Shown here: positions 37,604 to 45,931 of the stretch, piece by piece
Position numbering within the stretch: the first letter of the stretch is position 1
Layout of the letters: every line of letters starts with the position of its first letter
Assembly (NCBI RefSeq): GCF_000173075.1
Contig: NZ_ABVL01000009.1
Span: 156,978-220,977 of the forward strand
Origin: Chthoniobacter flavus Ellin428
GTDB lineage: Bacteria; Verrucomicrobiota; Verrucomicrobiia; Chthoniobacterales; Chthoniobacteraceae
Direction: 5' to 3'
DNA: 64,000 nucleotides
Notes under the pieces: generated by a model
The model's database searches: none
Told to the model about the DNA's origin: nothing
What the model saw: the letters and a program-made list of their open reading frames with translations, nothing else
Position numbers and translations under genes: made by a program

Positions 37604-37766
37604 ATGAGCATCTCGTTTCGTATCTTGGGGAAAGCCGGCGGAGATAACGCTCTGCTGGTGCAGATCGATAGCGGCCAGATCGTCGAACGGCTGCTGTTCG
37701 ATTGTGGGGACGGATGCCTCACCGACGTTCCATTCGGCGACGTTCAGGCGATCGATCACCTTTTCC
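37604..37766 (+). pseudogene. 5' fragment of MBL-fold hydrolase gene
   Basis: The first 54 codons match the intact gene at 40579 at about 90% by eye (MSISFRILGKAGGDN onward to AIDHLF). They stop before the metal-binding HxHxDH motif, exactly where the group II intron's 3' end appears. The similarity extends about 50 bases upstream of the ATG. No continuation of the gene is found beyond the intron, so this copy is dead. Confidence 0.85.
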
Positions 37767-37775
37767 CCTTCTTCC

Positions 37776-37847
37776 GGGTAGAGCCGCCGGTTTCCCGGCG
37801 GCTCCCCCACAGACCCGTACGAGCCCAATTAAGGCATACGGTTCCTC
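37776..37847 (-). ncRNA. Group II intron domains V and VI
   Basis: The minus strand reads GAACCGTATGCCTTAATTGG and then GCTCGTACGGGTCTG at 37812-37846, the conserved domain V hairpin. Next comes a 10-base GC stem closed by a GAAA tetraloop (GAGCCGCCGG / CCGGCGGCTC) at the place of domain VI, and then TACCCGG near the intron end. Domain V is the catalytic core of these ribozymes. Confidence 0.8.
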
Positions 37848-37866
37848 AGAAGGACGGTTTTGCTCA

Positions 37867-39192
37867 TCAGACGGAATGAACGATTCGTGGTCTGGGCAAC
37901 GGATAGACCTCTCTGATGAGTTTCTTGAAGCGCTCCCACGACATCCCATCCTGCTGCCGGCTGCGCCGGTTTAACCACCACCTCATTCGTTGGGTTGCTC
38001 CTTCGTAGAACTGGGCCAGGCTCCGGTAGTTACACGTGATGCCGTAATAGGCATAGTGGCCGTGAAGCTTGCGCCCAAGTTCTCGCATCAGTTCCTCCAC
38101 CGGACGATGCTGGTTTTGCCGGCACCACTGGTGGATGGTTTTCAACGCTCGACGCAAGCGCTTGCGCGCCGTCTTGCGCTGGATGTACCAGCGCCCCTTT
38201 CGCGACTTCGCCCAATGATGAGTGAAGCCAAGGAAGTCGAACGTTTCGGGTTTTCCACTGCCGCCGCCGCCTCCCGACCCGTCCTCCGGTTTCCCGAAGC
38301 GCACGAGTCGTGTTTTGCCCTCATGGAGTTTCAACCCATAGCGCCCAAAGCGCCCCGGCAACGCTTTCATCACCCGCTCGGCATCTTCCCGGCACTCGAA
38401 GCCCATGACGAAGTCATCCGCGTAGCGCACCATGAACCCGCGGCCTTGCAGCCGCGGTATCACCGCCGCCTCGAACCACTCGTCGAGCACCTCATGCAGG
38501 TAGATGTTACTGAGCAGCGGGCTGATCACGCCGCCTTGCGGCGTGCCCGCTTCCGGGTAGCTCAGCGCCCCAGCCTCCATCACTCCAGCCTTTAGCCACT
38601 TGGCGACCAGTTTCAGGATCACTCCGTCTTTGACCCGCTTTTGGAGTATTCCCATCAGCACGCCGTGGTCGAGCGTGTCAAAGAACGCTCGGATGTCCAC
38701 GTCCACCACCCATCCCGCCTGGGTCCGATTGATCCCCTGCCAGATCGCCTTCAATGCCTGATGCGCACTGCGCCCAGGCCGAAAGCCATACGAGAAGTCA
38801 CCAAACTCCCTCTCGTACATCGGCTCCAGCAACATCACCACCGCCCGTTGCAGGATTTTGTCCTCCACCGTCGGCATCCCAATGGGCCGCGTCTCCTTCC
38901 CATTGGCCTTGGGAATGTGCACCCGTCTGACCGGCGGCGCCTGATAGCTTCCGCTCTTGGCCCGGTCAATCAATCCGCCCAGGTTTTTGTCCAGCTCGCG
39001 GCCGTAGTCGGCCACGCTCTTTCCGTCCACCCCAGGCGCGCTGCCCTTGCGCACTCGCCCATAGGCTTCTCTCATCCACTCCAGGTCCAGGTGGTGCCCC
39101 AACGTCCGCAACCCCTCCGCCCCATGATACTCCGCCAGCTCTGCTATCCGCCGCTGTTTAGTTGACACGCTTGGCGACGACTCGGTGTTCAT
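37867..39192 (-). CDS. ltrA: Group II intron reverse transcriptase/maturase
   Basis: A 441-residue intron-encoded protein. RT blocks are visible: GSAPGVDGKSVADY, RPIGMPTVEDKILQRAV, VVDVDIRAFFDTLDH, GTPQGGVISPLLSNIYLHEV, the catalytic YADD at 257-260 and LHEGKTRLVRFG. A maturase X domain follows (YYGITCNYRSLAQFYEG). There is no HNH endonuclease domain, so mobility would rely on nicked or single-stranded target. It appears intact and could be active. Confidence 0.93.
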   Translation of the reverse strand: MNTESSPSVSTKQRRIAELAEYHGAEGLRTLGHHLDLEWMREAYGRVRKGSAPGVDGKSVADYGRELDKNLGGLIDRAKSGSYQAPPVRRVHIPKANGKETRPIGMPTVEDKILQRAVVMLLEPMYEREFGDFSYGFRPGRSAHQALKAIWQGINRTQAGWVVDVDIRAFFDTLDHGVLMGILQKRVKDGVILKLVAKWLKAGVMEAGALSYPEAGTPQGGVISPLLSNIYLHEVLDEWFEAAVIPRLQGRGFMVRYADDFVMGFECREDAERVMKALPGRFGRYGLKLHEGKTRLVRFGKPEDGSGGGGGSGKPETFDFLGFTHHWAKSRKGRWYIQRKTARKRLRRALKTIHQWCRQNQHRPVEELMRELGRKLHGHYAYYGITCNYRSLAQFYEGATQRMRWWLNRRSRQQDGMSWERFKKLIREVYPLPRPRIVHSV

Positions 39193-39885
39193 CGCGTGTT
39201 GCCCAGCGGCGGTTCCGTCTTCCGGCGGCCTCCTTGGCTACTCCCAGGCTCCCTCGGGTCGGTTCGCCTGCTTTCCAGCGCTACTATGAGGCCGCTAAGA
39301 CTTCCGCTCTCCTTCTCGCCAGGCTCATTACTTTCGCCCGGCAATACCCTCCTCTGCCTCGCTCTTTCGCTCGCGCGGAACACGAGGTCTCTTCCCGCGC
39401 GCCGGGGCGTTGTTCGGCCAGTGTCGCCCTGCTTCTGGCTCTGCTCAGAGGGAGAGAGACGGATCTCACAAGTTCCCAGGAAACCCTTGCGTCCATTTGC
39501 CCTGCTCTCAGATCCCGGTCGGACCTTCACGCCAGGCTTTCGCGGCGTGTCGGCGCGGCCCTCGGTTGAACGATCGCGAAGGCTCCAACGTTCATCTTTA
39601 TTTCGGGACTCATTCACACGGCTTTTGGACTCGCCCCATACGCTTCGTGCCGCCATCTCTGACGACGACGCAATGGTGGCTTCCGGCTGGTGGCCAGCCT
39701 CTACCGGACGGGACTCGATTCCCGCTGGGTTCCGGCATGGAATTTCAGTGTTGGTTTTCACTTCCTTTCTATCTGGGTGAGGCCTCTCGGCCTCTTTCTT
39801 GTCGCGACGTTCCCAAAGTTTGGGAACGAGAAGAAGGGCGGATTCATCTTCAACGCCGGAACGCGGTCTTTTACAGTCGGTTCAT
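39193..39885. other. Intron 5' RNA region and right flank, no gene
   Basis: On minus, the first several hundred bases are the structured 5' part of the group II intron (domains I-IV). Open frames here, including a 190-codon minus-strand frame at 39189-39761, have no protein character. The stretch from about 39700 to 39885 is unassigned flank leading into the SUKH gene and contains the short palindrome at 39809. Confidence 0.6.
39809..39827. repeat. Perfect 9-base-arm palindrome
   Basis: GTTCCCAAA and TTTGGGAAC flank a single G, with CG/CG extending the match on each side. It may be a protein-binding site or a fragment of a dispersed repeat. It stands 59 bases before the SUKH start. Confidence 0.6.
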
Positions 39886-40422
39886 ATGGGAAAAATCTTT
39901 TCTGATTTCGATTTCAGCGGTTTTTGGAAGCCGTCAGACTATGCTTTGAAAGAATATGTCGGCGCTCCTATAACCGACGAAGCAGTAGCCGCCGTCGAGC
40001 GAGCCCTCGGCTATAAGTTACCCGCTTCCTACGTCGAATTCATGGGATATCAAAATGGGGGCATTCCTTTCCGAACAAATCATCGGACAAATGAGCGCAC
40101 AACCTGGGCCGCCGACCACATCGCCATCTCTGGTCTTTACTCGGTAGGCGGTGAAAAGGCGTGTTCGCTACTCGGCGAGTTTGGGAGTCAATTCTGGATT
40201 GAAGAATGGGGCTATCCACCGATTGGAATTTACTTCGCAGATTGTCCCTCGGCCGGGCACGACATGGTTTGCCTCGACTACCGCGCGTGTGGCCCTGCCG
40301 GAGAGCCGCAAATCGTCCATGTAGACCAGGAATGGGATTACCACATCGTGCGCGTGGCCGAAAACTTCGAGTCTTTCATCCGAGGTTTGGAAGACGACTC
40401 GGCATTTGTTCTCACCAGCTGA
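39886..40422 (+). CDS. SMI1/KNR4 (SUKH) family immunity-type protein
   Basis: A 178-residue protein from the ATG at 39886. The SUKH signature is seen in AVERALGYKLPASYVEFMGYQNGG and later in WGYPPIGIYFADCPSAGHDMVCLDY and ENFESFIRGL. Bacterial SUKH proteins are usually immunity proteins against nuclease or deaminase toxins of contact-dependent systems. No toxin gene is in the window, so this is an orphan. It is sandwiched between a group II intron and an MBL gene, suggesting it arrived with inserted DNA. Confidence 0.85.
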   Translation: MGKIFSDFDFSGFWKPSDYALKEYVGAPITDEAVAAVERALGYKLPASYVEFMGYQNGGIPFRTNHRTNERTTWAADHIAISGLYSVGGEKACSLLGEFGSQFWIEEWGYPPIGIYFADCPSAGHDMVCLDYRACGPAGEPQIVHVDQEWDYHIVRVAENFESFIRGLEDDSAFVLTS

Positions 40423-40578
40423 TTGCGCGTCTATCACCAGACGTCCCGAGTTCCGGACTCATCTGATTGGCAACTCGGGCCCGCCAGCCATCCGCCTTTT
40501 CTCGCCCCATCCCGTCAGCATACGTCCACGTGCTCGCCAAGCTTGAGGGTGCGCGGCATGCTCTTCAACGCATCATCT

Positions 40579-41586
40579 ATGAGCATCTCGTTTCGTATCT
40601 TGGGGAAAGCCGGCGGGGACAACGCTCTGCTCGTGCAAATCGATAGCGGCCAGACCATCGAACGGCTGCTGTTCGATTGCGGGGAAGGATGTCTCAGCGA
40701 CGTTCCCTTCGCCGACGTGCAAGCGATCGATCACCTCTTCTTTTCGCATTTGCACATGGATCACGTGAGCGGATTCGACAGCTTCTTCCGCTGCACCTTC
40801 AACCGGCCGACGAAGCCAAACCGCATCTGGGGGCCACCGGAGACCGCGCGCATCCTGCAACACCGCTTCCAGGGATTCCTCTGGAACTTGCATGAGGAGC
40901 TGTCGGCGTCCTGGCTCGTCTCGGACATTCACCCCGGAGAGATCCGGACCACCGGCTTCGAAGCGCGTGAGGCCTTCGCCATCTCCCACGACCGAGGGAC
41001 TCAGCCGTATGACCGGATCATTCTGGAAGGCGCCGGTTATTCCATGGAAGCCATCACCATGGACCATCGGACGCCGACGCTCGCCTATGTCGTCCGCGAG
41101 AAGCCGCGGCGGAACATCGACACCTCGCGACTTGCCTCGTTGGGCCTGCGACCCGGAGCTTGGTTGAAGGAACTAAAGGACTCTGCCAACAGCTCCGATA
41201 GCGTAGTTGTCGACGGCGTTGCGCGCTCGAAGGAGGAGCTTCGAAAAGAGCTGCTCGTCGAAACGCCCGGCGATTCGATCGCCTATCTCACTGATTTCGT
41301 CCTCGATGAACCGGCGATCGAACGCTTGACCGATGCCTTGCGCGGTTGCCGGGTCATGGTCTGCGAAGGGCAGTACCGCCACTCGGACCTGGACCTGGCC
41401 CGGAAACACTTCCATATGACGACGGTCCTGTCGGCCACGGTCGCGAAGCGGGCTCGGGTCGAGGAGTTGATTTTATTCCACGTGTCGTGTCGGTATGAGT
41501 CTTCGGAATGGGTGGAGATGCTACGGGAGGCCAGCCAGGTCTTTCCGAATGTACATTATCCGCCCGAGTGGAACCTGAAGCTATAG
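40579..41586 (+). CDS. MBL-fold metal-dependent hydrolase (RNase Z-like)
   Basis: A 335-residue metallo-beta-lactamase-fold protein. The metal-binding motif is SHLHMDHVSGFDSF, a later acidic ligand is in YLTDFVLDE, and a final His is probably in LILFHVSCRYESS. The overall plan (MSISFRILGK... LLFDCGEG) resembles RNase Z and related hydrolases. The ATG at 40579 matches the start of the truncated copy at 37604. It may once have been the fourth gene of the acyltransferase-PAP2-dikinase unit. Confidence 0.82.
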   Translation: MSISFRILGKAGGDNALLVQIDSGQTIERLLFDCGEGCLSDVPFADVQAIDHLFFSHLHMDHVSGFDSFFRCTFNRPTKPNRIWGPPETARILQHRFQGFLWNLHEELSASWLVSDIHPGEIRTTGFEAREAFAISHDRGTQPYDRIILEGAGYSMEAITMDHRTPTLAYVVREKPRRNIDTSRLASLGLRPGAWLKELKDSANSSDSVVVDGVARSKEELRKELLVETPGDSIAYLTDFVLDEPAIERLTDALRGCRVMVCEGQYRHSDLDLARKHFHMTTVLSATVAKRARVEELILFHVSCRYESSEWVEMLREASQVFPNVHYPPEWNLKL

Positions 41587-41733
41587 AACAGCGACGAAAC
41601 CCAGGGTAGGCGCTCGTGCCTCATGCCAACCGGCCCGCCCGTGGCCGGCCTCGAGTTATCGCTTTCACAAGAGTGCATAACCGATTCTAGATGCTAGACT
41701 CCGTCCCGAGTTCCATTCCTCTCCTGCCACCTT

Positions 41734-42858
41734 ATGCCGCGTCTCTTCCGTTTCCTTCTCCCGCTGCTCGTGCTTGCTCCGGCCTTGCTGGCCGAGACTC
41801 CACAGTCCCCCAATCAACTGGCCTTTCTCCGCTGCCAGGATCAGGAAAAGATCGCGTCGATGGAGACCTTGTCCGAGGAATTCAAACCCGGCGACGGACG
41901 AGGGCCGTCGATCTGGCTCGTCGGTGTGGCGCATATCGGGACGCCCGAGTATTACGCCGCGCTCCAAAAGAAACTGGATGCGCAATCCATCGTGCTTTTT
42001 GAAGGCGTGGACGCGCAGAAGATGAAAGTTGGCATCCAACCGCACGCCGAAAACGGAATCCAGGAACAGCTCGCCAAGGCGCTCGGCCTCGTTTTCCAGC
42101 TCGACGGCATCAACTATCAGCGACCGAACTTCGTGAGTTGTGACCTGACGACCGCCGACATGGAAAAGGCGATCACCGATCACGCGGCCAAATCGTCGGA
42201 CTCCCCATCCAGCGCCCGCGAAAACTCCAACACCGCCAATTCGGCGACTCCATCGGTGAAAGAAAAGGGCAGCGACTCGAAGCTGCCGGCGAAGGTGGAC
42301 AACGCGACGTTCGATACCCTGATGCAGGCGCTCCATGGCGAAGGGGCTATCGCCGGCAAGCTCAACGGCATGGTCGCCATGATGGGCAGCACTCCGGAGA
42401 TGCGCGAGACCACCAAGCTCACGTTCATCGAAGCGCTCGGGCAAGCGGGCGATCTCATCAGCGCGGCCAAGTCGGCTTCGCCGGAAATGAGGAATTTATT
42501 CGAAGTGCTGGTCAACGAACGGAATGAAAATGTGATCCGGCAAATCAAGGCGCGCCTGCCGAAGCTCGGCCCCGGCAAGACCATCGCCGTTTTCTATGGC
42601 GGCGCGCACATGGACGAAATCGCGAAGCGCCTGACCGAGGAGCTGCATTACATCCCCGGAACCCAAGTGTGGGACACCGCCTTCACCGCGGATACCACGA
42701 AATCCATGATGCCCGCCGCACAGATCAAGGCGTTGGTCCAGATGATGCGCACCCAGTTGCAAAACGGGCAGATGGGCAAAGGCGGCGGACTGGATAGCCT
42801 GCTGGGCTCCCCCGTTCCGCAGGAAGAGGGCGGAAAGGCTGTTCCCGCTGGGAAATAG
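41734..42858 (+). CDS. Exported TraB/GumN-like (TIKI-superfamily) protein
   Basis: A 374-residue protein with a signal peptide (LFRFLLPLLVLAPALLA). The fold signature is WLVGVAHIGTPEYYAAL, IVLFEGVDAQ, YQRPNFVSCDLTTADM and a C-terminal FYGGAHMDEIAKRL. The conserved His and Glu resemble the putative metal site of TraB/TIKI proteases. A Ser/Lys-rich linker (about 152-190) splits the domain. The cellular role is unknown. Confidence 0.72.
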   Translation: MPRLFRFLLPLLVLAPALLAETPQSPNQLAFLRCQDQEKIASMETLSEEFKPGDGRGPSIWLVGVAHIGTPEYYAALQKKLDAQSIVLFEGVDAQKMKVGIQPHAENGIQEQLAKALGLVFQLDGINYQRPNFVSCDLTTADMEKAITDHAAKSSDSPSSARENSNTANSATPSVKEKGSDSKLPAKVDNATFDTLMQALHGEGAIAGKLNGMVAMMGSTPEMRETTKLTFIEALGQAGDLISAAKSASPEMRNLFEVLVNERNENVIRQIKARLPKLGPGKTIAVFYGGAHMDEIAKRLTEELHYIPGTQVWDTAFTADTTKSMMPAAQIKALVQMMRTQLQNGQMGKGGGLDSLLGSPVPQEEGGKAVPAGK

Positions 42859-42930
42859 AACGGACAATCCGAGCCCGTTTTTTCTTCCGCGTTGCGAAAG
42901 AACAGCGCGCTCAAATCGGTGGCCGTCAAA

Positions 42931-42965
42931 TTGACACCACTTCAATGTGATGTAATTTTTACATC
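42931..42965 (+). promoter_or_regulatory. vapBC promoter with overlapping operator, probably leaderless
   Basis: TTGACA at 42931-42936 and TAATTT at 42953-42958 are spaced 16 bases apart. A perfect palindrome GATGTAA-TTT-TTACATC at 42949-42965 covers the -10 box and ends one base before the antitoxin ATG. Transcription would start at or next to the ATG. The palindrome is a natural site for autorepression by the ribbon-helix-helix antitoxin. Confidence 0.7.
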
Positions 42966-43217
42966 ATGACCCGCACCCAGATTCAACTTCCCGATGAACT
43001 CTATCAGCGGGTCAAAGCGTTCGCCGAGCAGCGCGAACTCTCTCTCGCCGAAGTAGCCCGGCGCGGCATCGAACTCTTCCTCTCTCGTTATCCCGAGACG
43101 CCAGAGTCGGGTCGCGAATGGAAATTACCGTGTGTCGACGGGGGCGGACTCAAAGTGCCGCTGGAACAACTCCGCAGCATTGCCGCCGAGGACGAAGCAA
43201 CCCGCAGCCTGGGATGA
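42966..43217 (+). CDS. vapB: Ribbon-helix-helix antitoxin of VapBC pair
   Basis: An 83-residue protein. The N-terminal TRTQIQLPDELYQRVKAFAE and LSLAEVARRGIELFLSRYP form a ribbon-helix-helix DNA-binding domain. The C-terminal tail should wrap the toxin. It overlaps the toxin gene by ATGA. An operator-like palindrome lies directly at the start codon. Confidence 0.85.
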   Translation: MTRTQIQLPDELYQRVKAFAEQRELSLAEVARRGIELFLSRYPETPESGREWKLPCVDGGGLKVPLEQLRSIAAEDEATRSLG

Positions 43218-43651
43218 TCTCACTCGATACCAACATCCTGCTGCCCGCCGTCGAATCCAGCAATCCTCATCACACAGCCGCCACCGCTTTCGTGCAGTCC
43301 CTCCAAGGCCGGGACGATGTGGTCATTTCCGAGTTCATCCTGCTCGAACTTTACGTCCTGCTGCGGAACCCCGCCGTTCTCGCCCGTCCTCTTTCCGCCT
43401 CTGCCGCTGCCACCGTTTGCGAAGCTTTCCGCCAACACCCACACTGGCAGATCCTCGGCTTTCCAAGCGACAGCCGCGCCTTTCACGATGCCTTCTGGCC
43501 ACGACTGCGGGACGATCCCTTCGCCCGTCGCCGCGCGTACGACTGGCGTTCCGCCCTCTCTCTGCTCCAGCAAGGCGTCACCGAATTTGCCACCGTGAAC
43601 GTGAAAGACTTCGAAGGTCTCGGTTTCGCCAAAGTCTGGAACCCCCTCTAA
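43214..43651 (+). CDS. vapC: PIN-domain toxin VapC
   Basis: A 145-residue PIN-domain ribonuclease. Acidic residues expected at the metal site are D5 in ISLDTNILLPA, the Glu in VISEFILLELY and the late Asp in TVNVKDFEGLGF. Such toxins cleave tRNA or rRNA and stop translation until bound by VapB. The ATG at 43214 overlaps the antitoxin stop. Confidence 0.87.
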   Translation: MISLDTNILLPAVESSNPHHTAATAFVQSLQGRDDVVISEFILLELYVLLRNPAVLARPLSASAAATVCEAFRQHPHWQILGFPSDSRAFHDAFWPRLRDDPFARRRAYDWRSALSLLQQGVTEFATVNVKDFEGLGFAKVWNPL

Positions 43652-43784
43652 AAAGGCGCATGGAAACGACTTCGCCAAGGTCGCAGCGCCCCGCCATGTC
43701 GCCGATCAATGACGGTTTTACTTGAAATGCCCAAGAAAAACGAGGTATGCGTATTATTACGAGTGTGGCCTTGAACTTCCCTTC

Positions 43785-44582
43785 ATGAATTTAGAAAAAG
43801 TATCTGCGGAACGTGACAGTCTGCTGCAGGCCCTGAAGCGTGCGGAAGAGGAAATCGCGCGGGTTCGTGCCGGGCAGCAACAGGCGGAAGCCCGGTTGGC
43901 GGAGATGCGGAGTCGCAGCGGGGCGACGATGGTCCCGGCCCGAAATGACGGTCATCAGGCGGCCCTTGCCCAAGCGCAGGCCGCGCAAAAGCGGGCGGAG
44001 ACGACCGCCCGGACTCTGGAAGAGCAATTTCGCGGACAACAGGCCGAGCAGGATAGACTCCGGTCGGCGCTCGATAGTCTGAAGACCGAGAATGAGGCGT
44101 TGCGCGACCAGAATGAAGATTTGGAGCAGCGGCAGAAAGAGCCCGCACAACCAGCCACTGCCGTCCCAGCCCAATCCGACCGCCTCGCGCAGAAATCTTT
44201 GCGCGAGGAATTGGACGCCGCTTGGGCCGAGATCCAGCGACTGCGGGGCCTCGTCGTCAAGGTGGCGAGTGAAGCTCGGAAGAAGGGGCTGAATCCGGAG
44301 ATCCCGCTGACTCCCAGAGATTCCAGGATTGCGGGCGGTCCCAGCAAATCAGTGCCGCCAGCCCCAGCGAGCAACGCGACGCCGCCGGCGGCTCCCGCCA
44401 AAGCAGCGCCTTCGGCGGCCACCCGGCAGGCGTCGCCCGCGCCCTCGACCAGATCAGCGTCGCCCGCACCGTCTTCCAGGACCGTCGCCCCGGCTCCGTC
44501 CACCAAAACGGTGACACCGGCGGCGTCGACCAAGGCCGAGACCGATTGCGGCCCGAAGTCCGGGGTGCAACGCGCGGCTTAG
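43785..44582 (+). CDS. Coiled-coil protein with Pro/Ala/Ser-rich tail
   Basis: About 265 residues from the ATG at 43785; a start at 43722 is possible. Residues 1-170 form long coiled coils (ERDSLLQALKRAEEEIARVR, RLRSALDSLKTENEALRDQ). The last 80 residues are a repetitive APS/TK-rich tail (SPAPSTRSASPAPSSRTVAP). No signal peptide is evident. The stop codon lies inside the terminal repeat of a MITE-like element, so the native C-terminus may have been longer. Function unknown. Confidence 0.65.
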   Translation: MNLEKVSAERDSLLQALKRAEEEIARVRAGQQQAEARLAEMRSRSGATMVPARNDGHQAALAQAQAAQKRAETTARTLEEQFRGQQAEQDRLRSALDSLKTENEALRDQNEDLEQRQKEPAQPATAVPAQSDRLAQKSLREELDAAWAEIQRLRGLVVKVASEARKKGLNPEIPLTPRDSRIAGGPSKSVPPAPASNATPPAAPAKAAPSAATRQASPAPSTRSASPAPSSRTVAPAPSTKTVTPAASTKAETDCGPKSGVQRAA

Positions 44583-44838
44583 AGCCTGTGAAATAAACCG
44601 CCCTCCTCGTGGTCATTCTGAGCGGAGTGGAGGGAGTGTAACGACCGGAACGCAGTCGAAAGCCGAGCGTAGCGAGACGCCTATGGAACTGCGGGGCAAA
44701 CCCGGCGGAACAACCAGCGATAGTCTCTGGTAAAGCGGCCGGGTTCCTCGACTCCGTGCCCCACCACCTCACCATCGGGGCACTCCGCTCAGAATGACCG
44801 CGAGGAGGGCGGTTTATTTATTTCACGGTTTCTTAGGC
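44578..44838. repeat. MITE-like palindromic element, copy A
   Basis: Terminal inverted repeats CTTAGAGCCTGTGAAATAAA on the left and the complement of CTAAGAAACCGTGAAATAAA on the right. Inside are paired CCGCCCTCCTCG and GGTCATTCTGAGCGGAGTG arms. The core (agcgatagtctctggtaaag) is in the opposite orientation to the core of the element at 62106. It has no coding capacity. Together with the bases up to 44930 this fills the gap between genes. Confidence 0.85.
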
Positions 44839-44930
44839 GATGACGCGCGACAACCGCGAGAAAGCACTTTGTTCTTCCGGCAAGACCACGATGCGCTAAT
44901 AGCTGTGCCCGCTCGCCCCACCCCACCCGG

Positions 44931-45854
44931 ATGAAGTGGCATCTCCTTTTCCCATTTACCGCCAGCCTGCTCTACATCGTCTCGGCGCTCTTCTTGAAGC
45001 GCGCGCAACAACTCGGAGGCGGTGTGCTGCGGACGACATTTATCGCCAACGTCGCTATCGCGCTCGTCTTCACCGCGCTGCTGCCCATGGGGGGAAAGGG
45101 GCAACCGGCCTCGCTGCTCTGGCAACCGGCGCTGGTCGCGGCGCTCTTCGTGGCCGGGCAGGTCTTCGCGGTGCTCGCGCTGTCGCTCGGGGATGTCTCG
45201 GTGGCCGCGCCGGTGCTCGGTGCGAAGACGATCTTCGTCGCGTGGTTCACCACCCTGCTGCTGGCGATCCATCTGCCGTGGCAGCTCTGGTGTGGAGCCG
45301 GACTGAGCTTTGGCGCGATCATCCTACTCAACCGTGTGCCTCGACCCACCGCCGCGGCGAACGGCGACGCCGACGAACAAGCGCACCACGAACATCGGCG
45401 GCGCCTCGGGCAGACCTTGTTTTTCTCCCTGATCGCCGCCGCATCCTACGCGCTTTTCGATGTGCTGGTGCAAAAGTGGTCGCCGGCCTGGGGCACGGGA
45501 CGTTTCCTGCCAATCATGTTCGCCCTCTCCGCGGTGATGTCGGTGGTCTTCGTGCCGTTCATCCGTGAGCCCTGGCACGCGGTGCCACGCGCCGCGTGGG
45601 CACCGCTGGGCGCCGGCACGTTCTTCATGGCCCTGCAATCATTCGCCTTCGTCTCGGGCATCGCCATGTTCGGCGACGCCACGGCCATGAATGTGGTCTA
45701 CAGCGCGCGCGGCGTGTGGAGCGTCGCGGCGGTGTGGTTGATCGGCCATTGGTTCGCCAACACCGAGGGGCAACTCGGCGGCAGCGTGCTCCGCTGGCGG
45801 CTCGCCGGCGCAGCGGTGATGACCTCCGCCATCGTGCTTATCGTCACGCGATAG
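44931..45854 (+). CDS. EamA/DMT-superfamily permease
   Basis: A 307-residue membrane protein with about ten hydrophobic helices in two halves separated by a charged loop (NGDADEQAHHEHRRRLGQ). Helices such as LYIVSALFLKRAQQLGGGVL and FSLIAAASYALFDVLVQKW fit the drug/metabolite transporter superfamily. A GAKTIFVAWFTTLLL stretch resembles the conserved EamA region. The substrate is unknown. Confidence 0.75.
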   Translation: MKWHLLFPFTASLLYIVSALFLKRAQQLGGGVLRTTFIANVAIALVFTALLPMGGKGQPASLLWQPALVAALFVAGQVFAVLALSLGDVSVAAPVLGAKTIFVAWFTTLLLAIHLPWQLWCGAGLSFGAIILLNRVPRPTAAANGDADEQAHHEHRRRLGQTLFFSLIAAASYALFDVLVQKWSPAWGTGRFLPIMFALSAVMSVVFVPFIREPWHAVPRAAWAPLGAGTFFMALQSFAFVSGIAMFGDATAMNVVYSARGVWSVAAVWLIGHWFANTEGQLGGSVLRWRLAGAAVMTSAIVLIVTR

Positions 45855-45897
45855 CTCCACTCCATCGCGGAGCGATCCAATCGAGGCAACGCGGCAG

Positions 45898-45929
45898 ACT
45901 CTCAACTCTCAACTCTCCACCCTCAACTC
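45898..45929. repeat. Single-arm period-7 tandem repeat (CTCTCAA units)
   Basis: Four heptamers related to TCTCAAC run in tandem and end 3 bases before the stop codon of the DUF1080 gene. The complementary arm present at other sites is missing, so this could be a half-element. Confidence 0.7.
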
Positions 45930-45931
45930 CC

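Larger units (their letters stand above)
37762..39620 (-). mobile_element. Group II intron (boundaries approximate)
   Basis: A minus-strand retroelement with a maturase/reverse transcriptase gene and, 3' of it, a domain V/VI structure. The 3' end is placed at about 37762-37775 by loss of similarity to the MBL gene. The 5' end is unresolved: a GTGTGAATGAGTCC motif on minus near 39606-39619 is either the end itself or part of domain I, so the element may reach about 39800. It is inserted antisense to the MBL gene and therefore cannot be spliced from that gene's mRNA. Confidence 0.75.

Noticed and set aside
39189-39761. 190-codon minus-strand frame upstream of the reverse transcriptase
   Set aside because: It lies in the structured RNA part of the group II intron and has no protein features.
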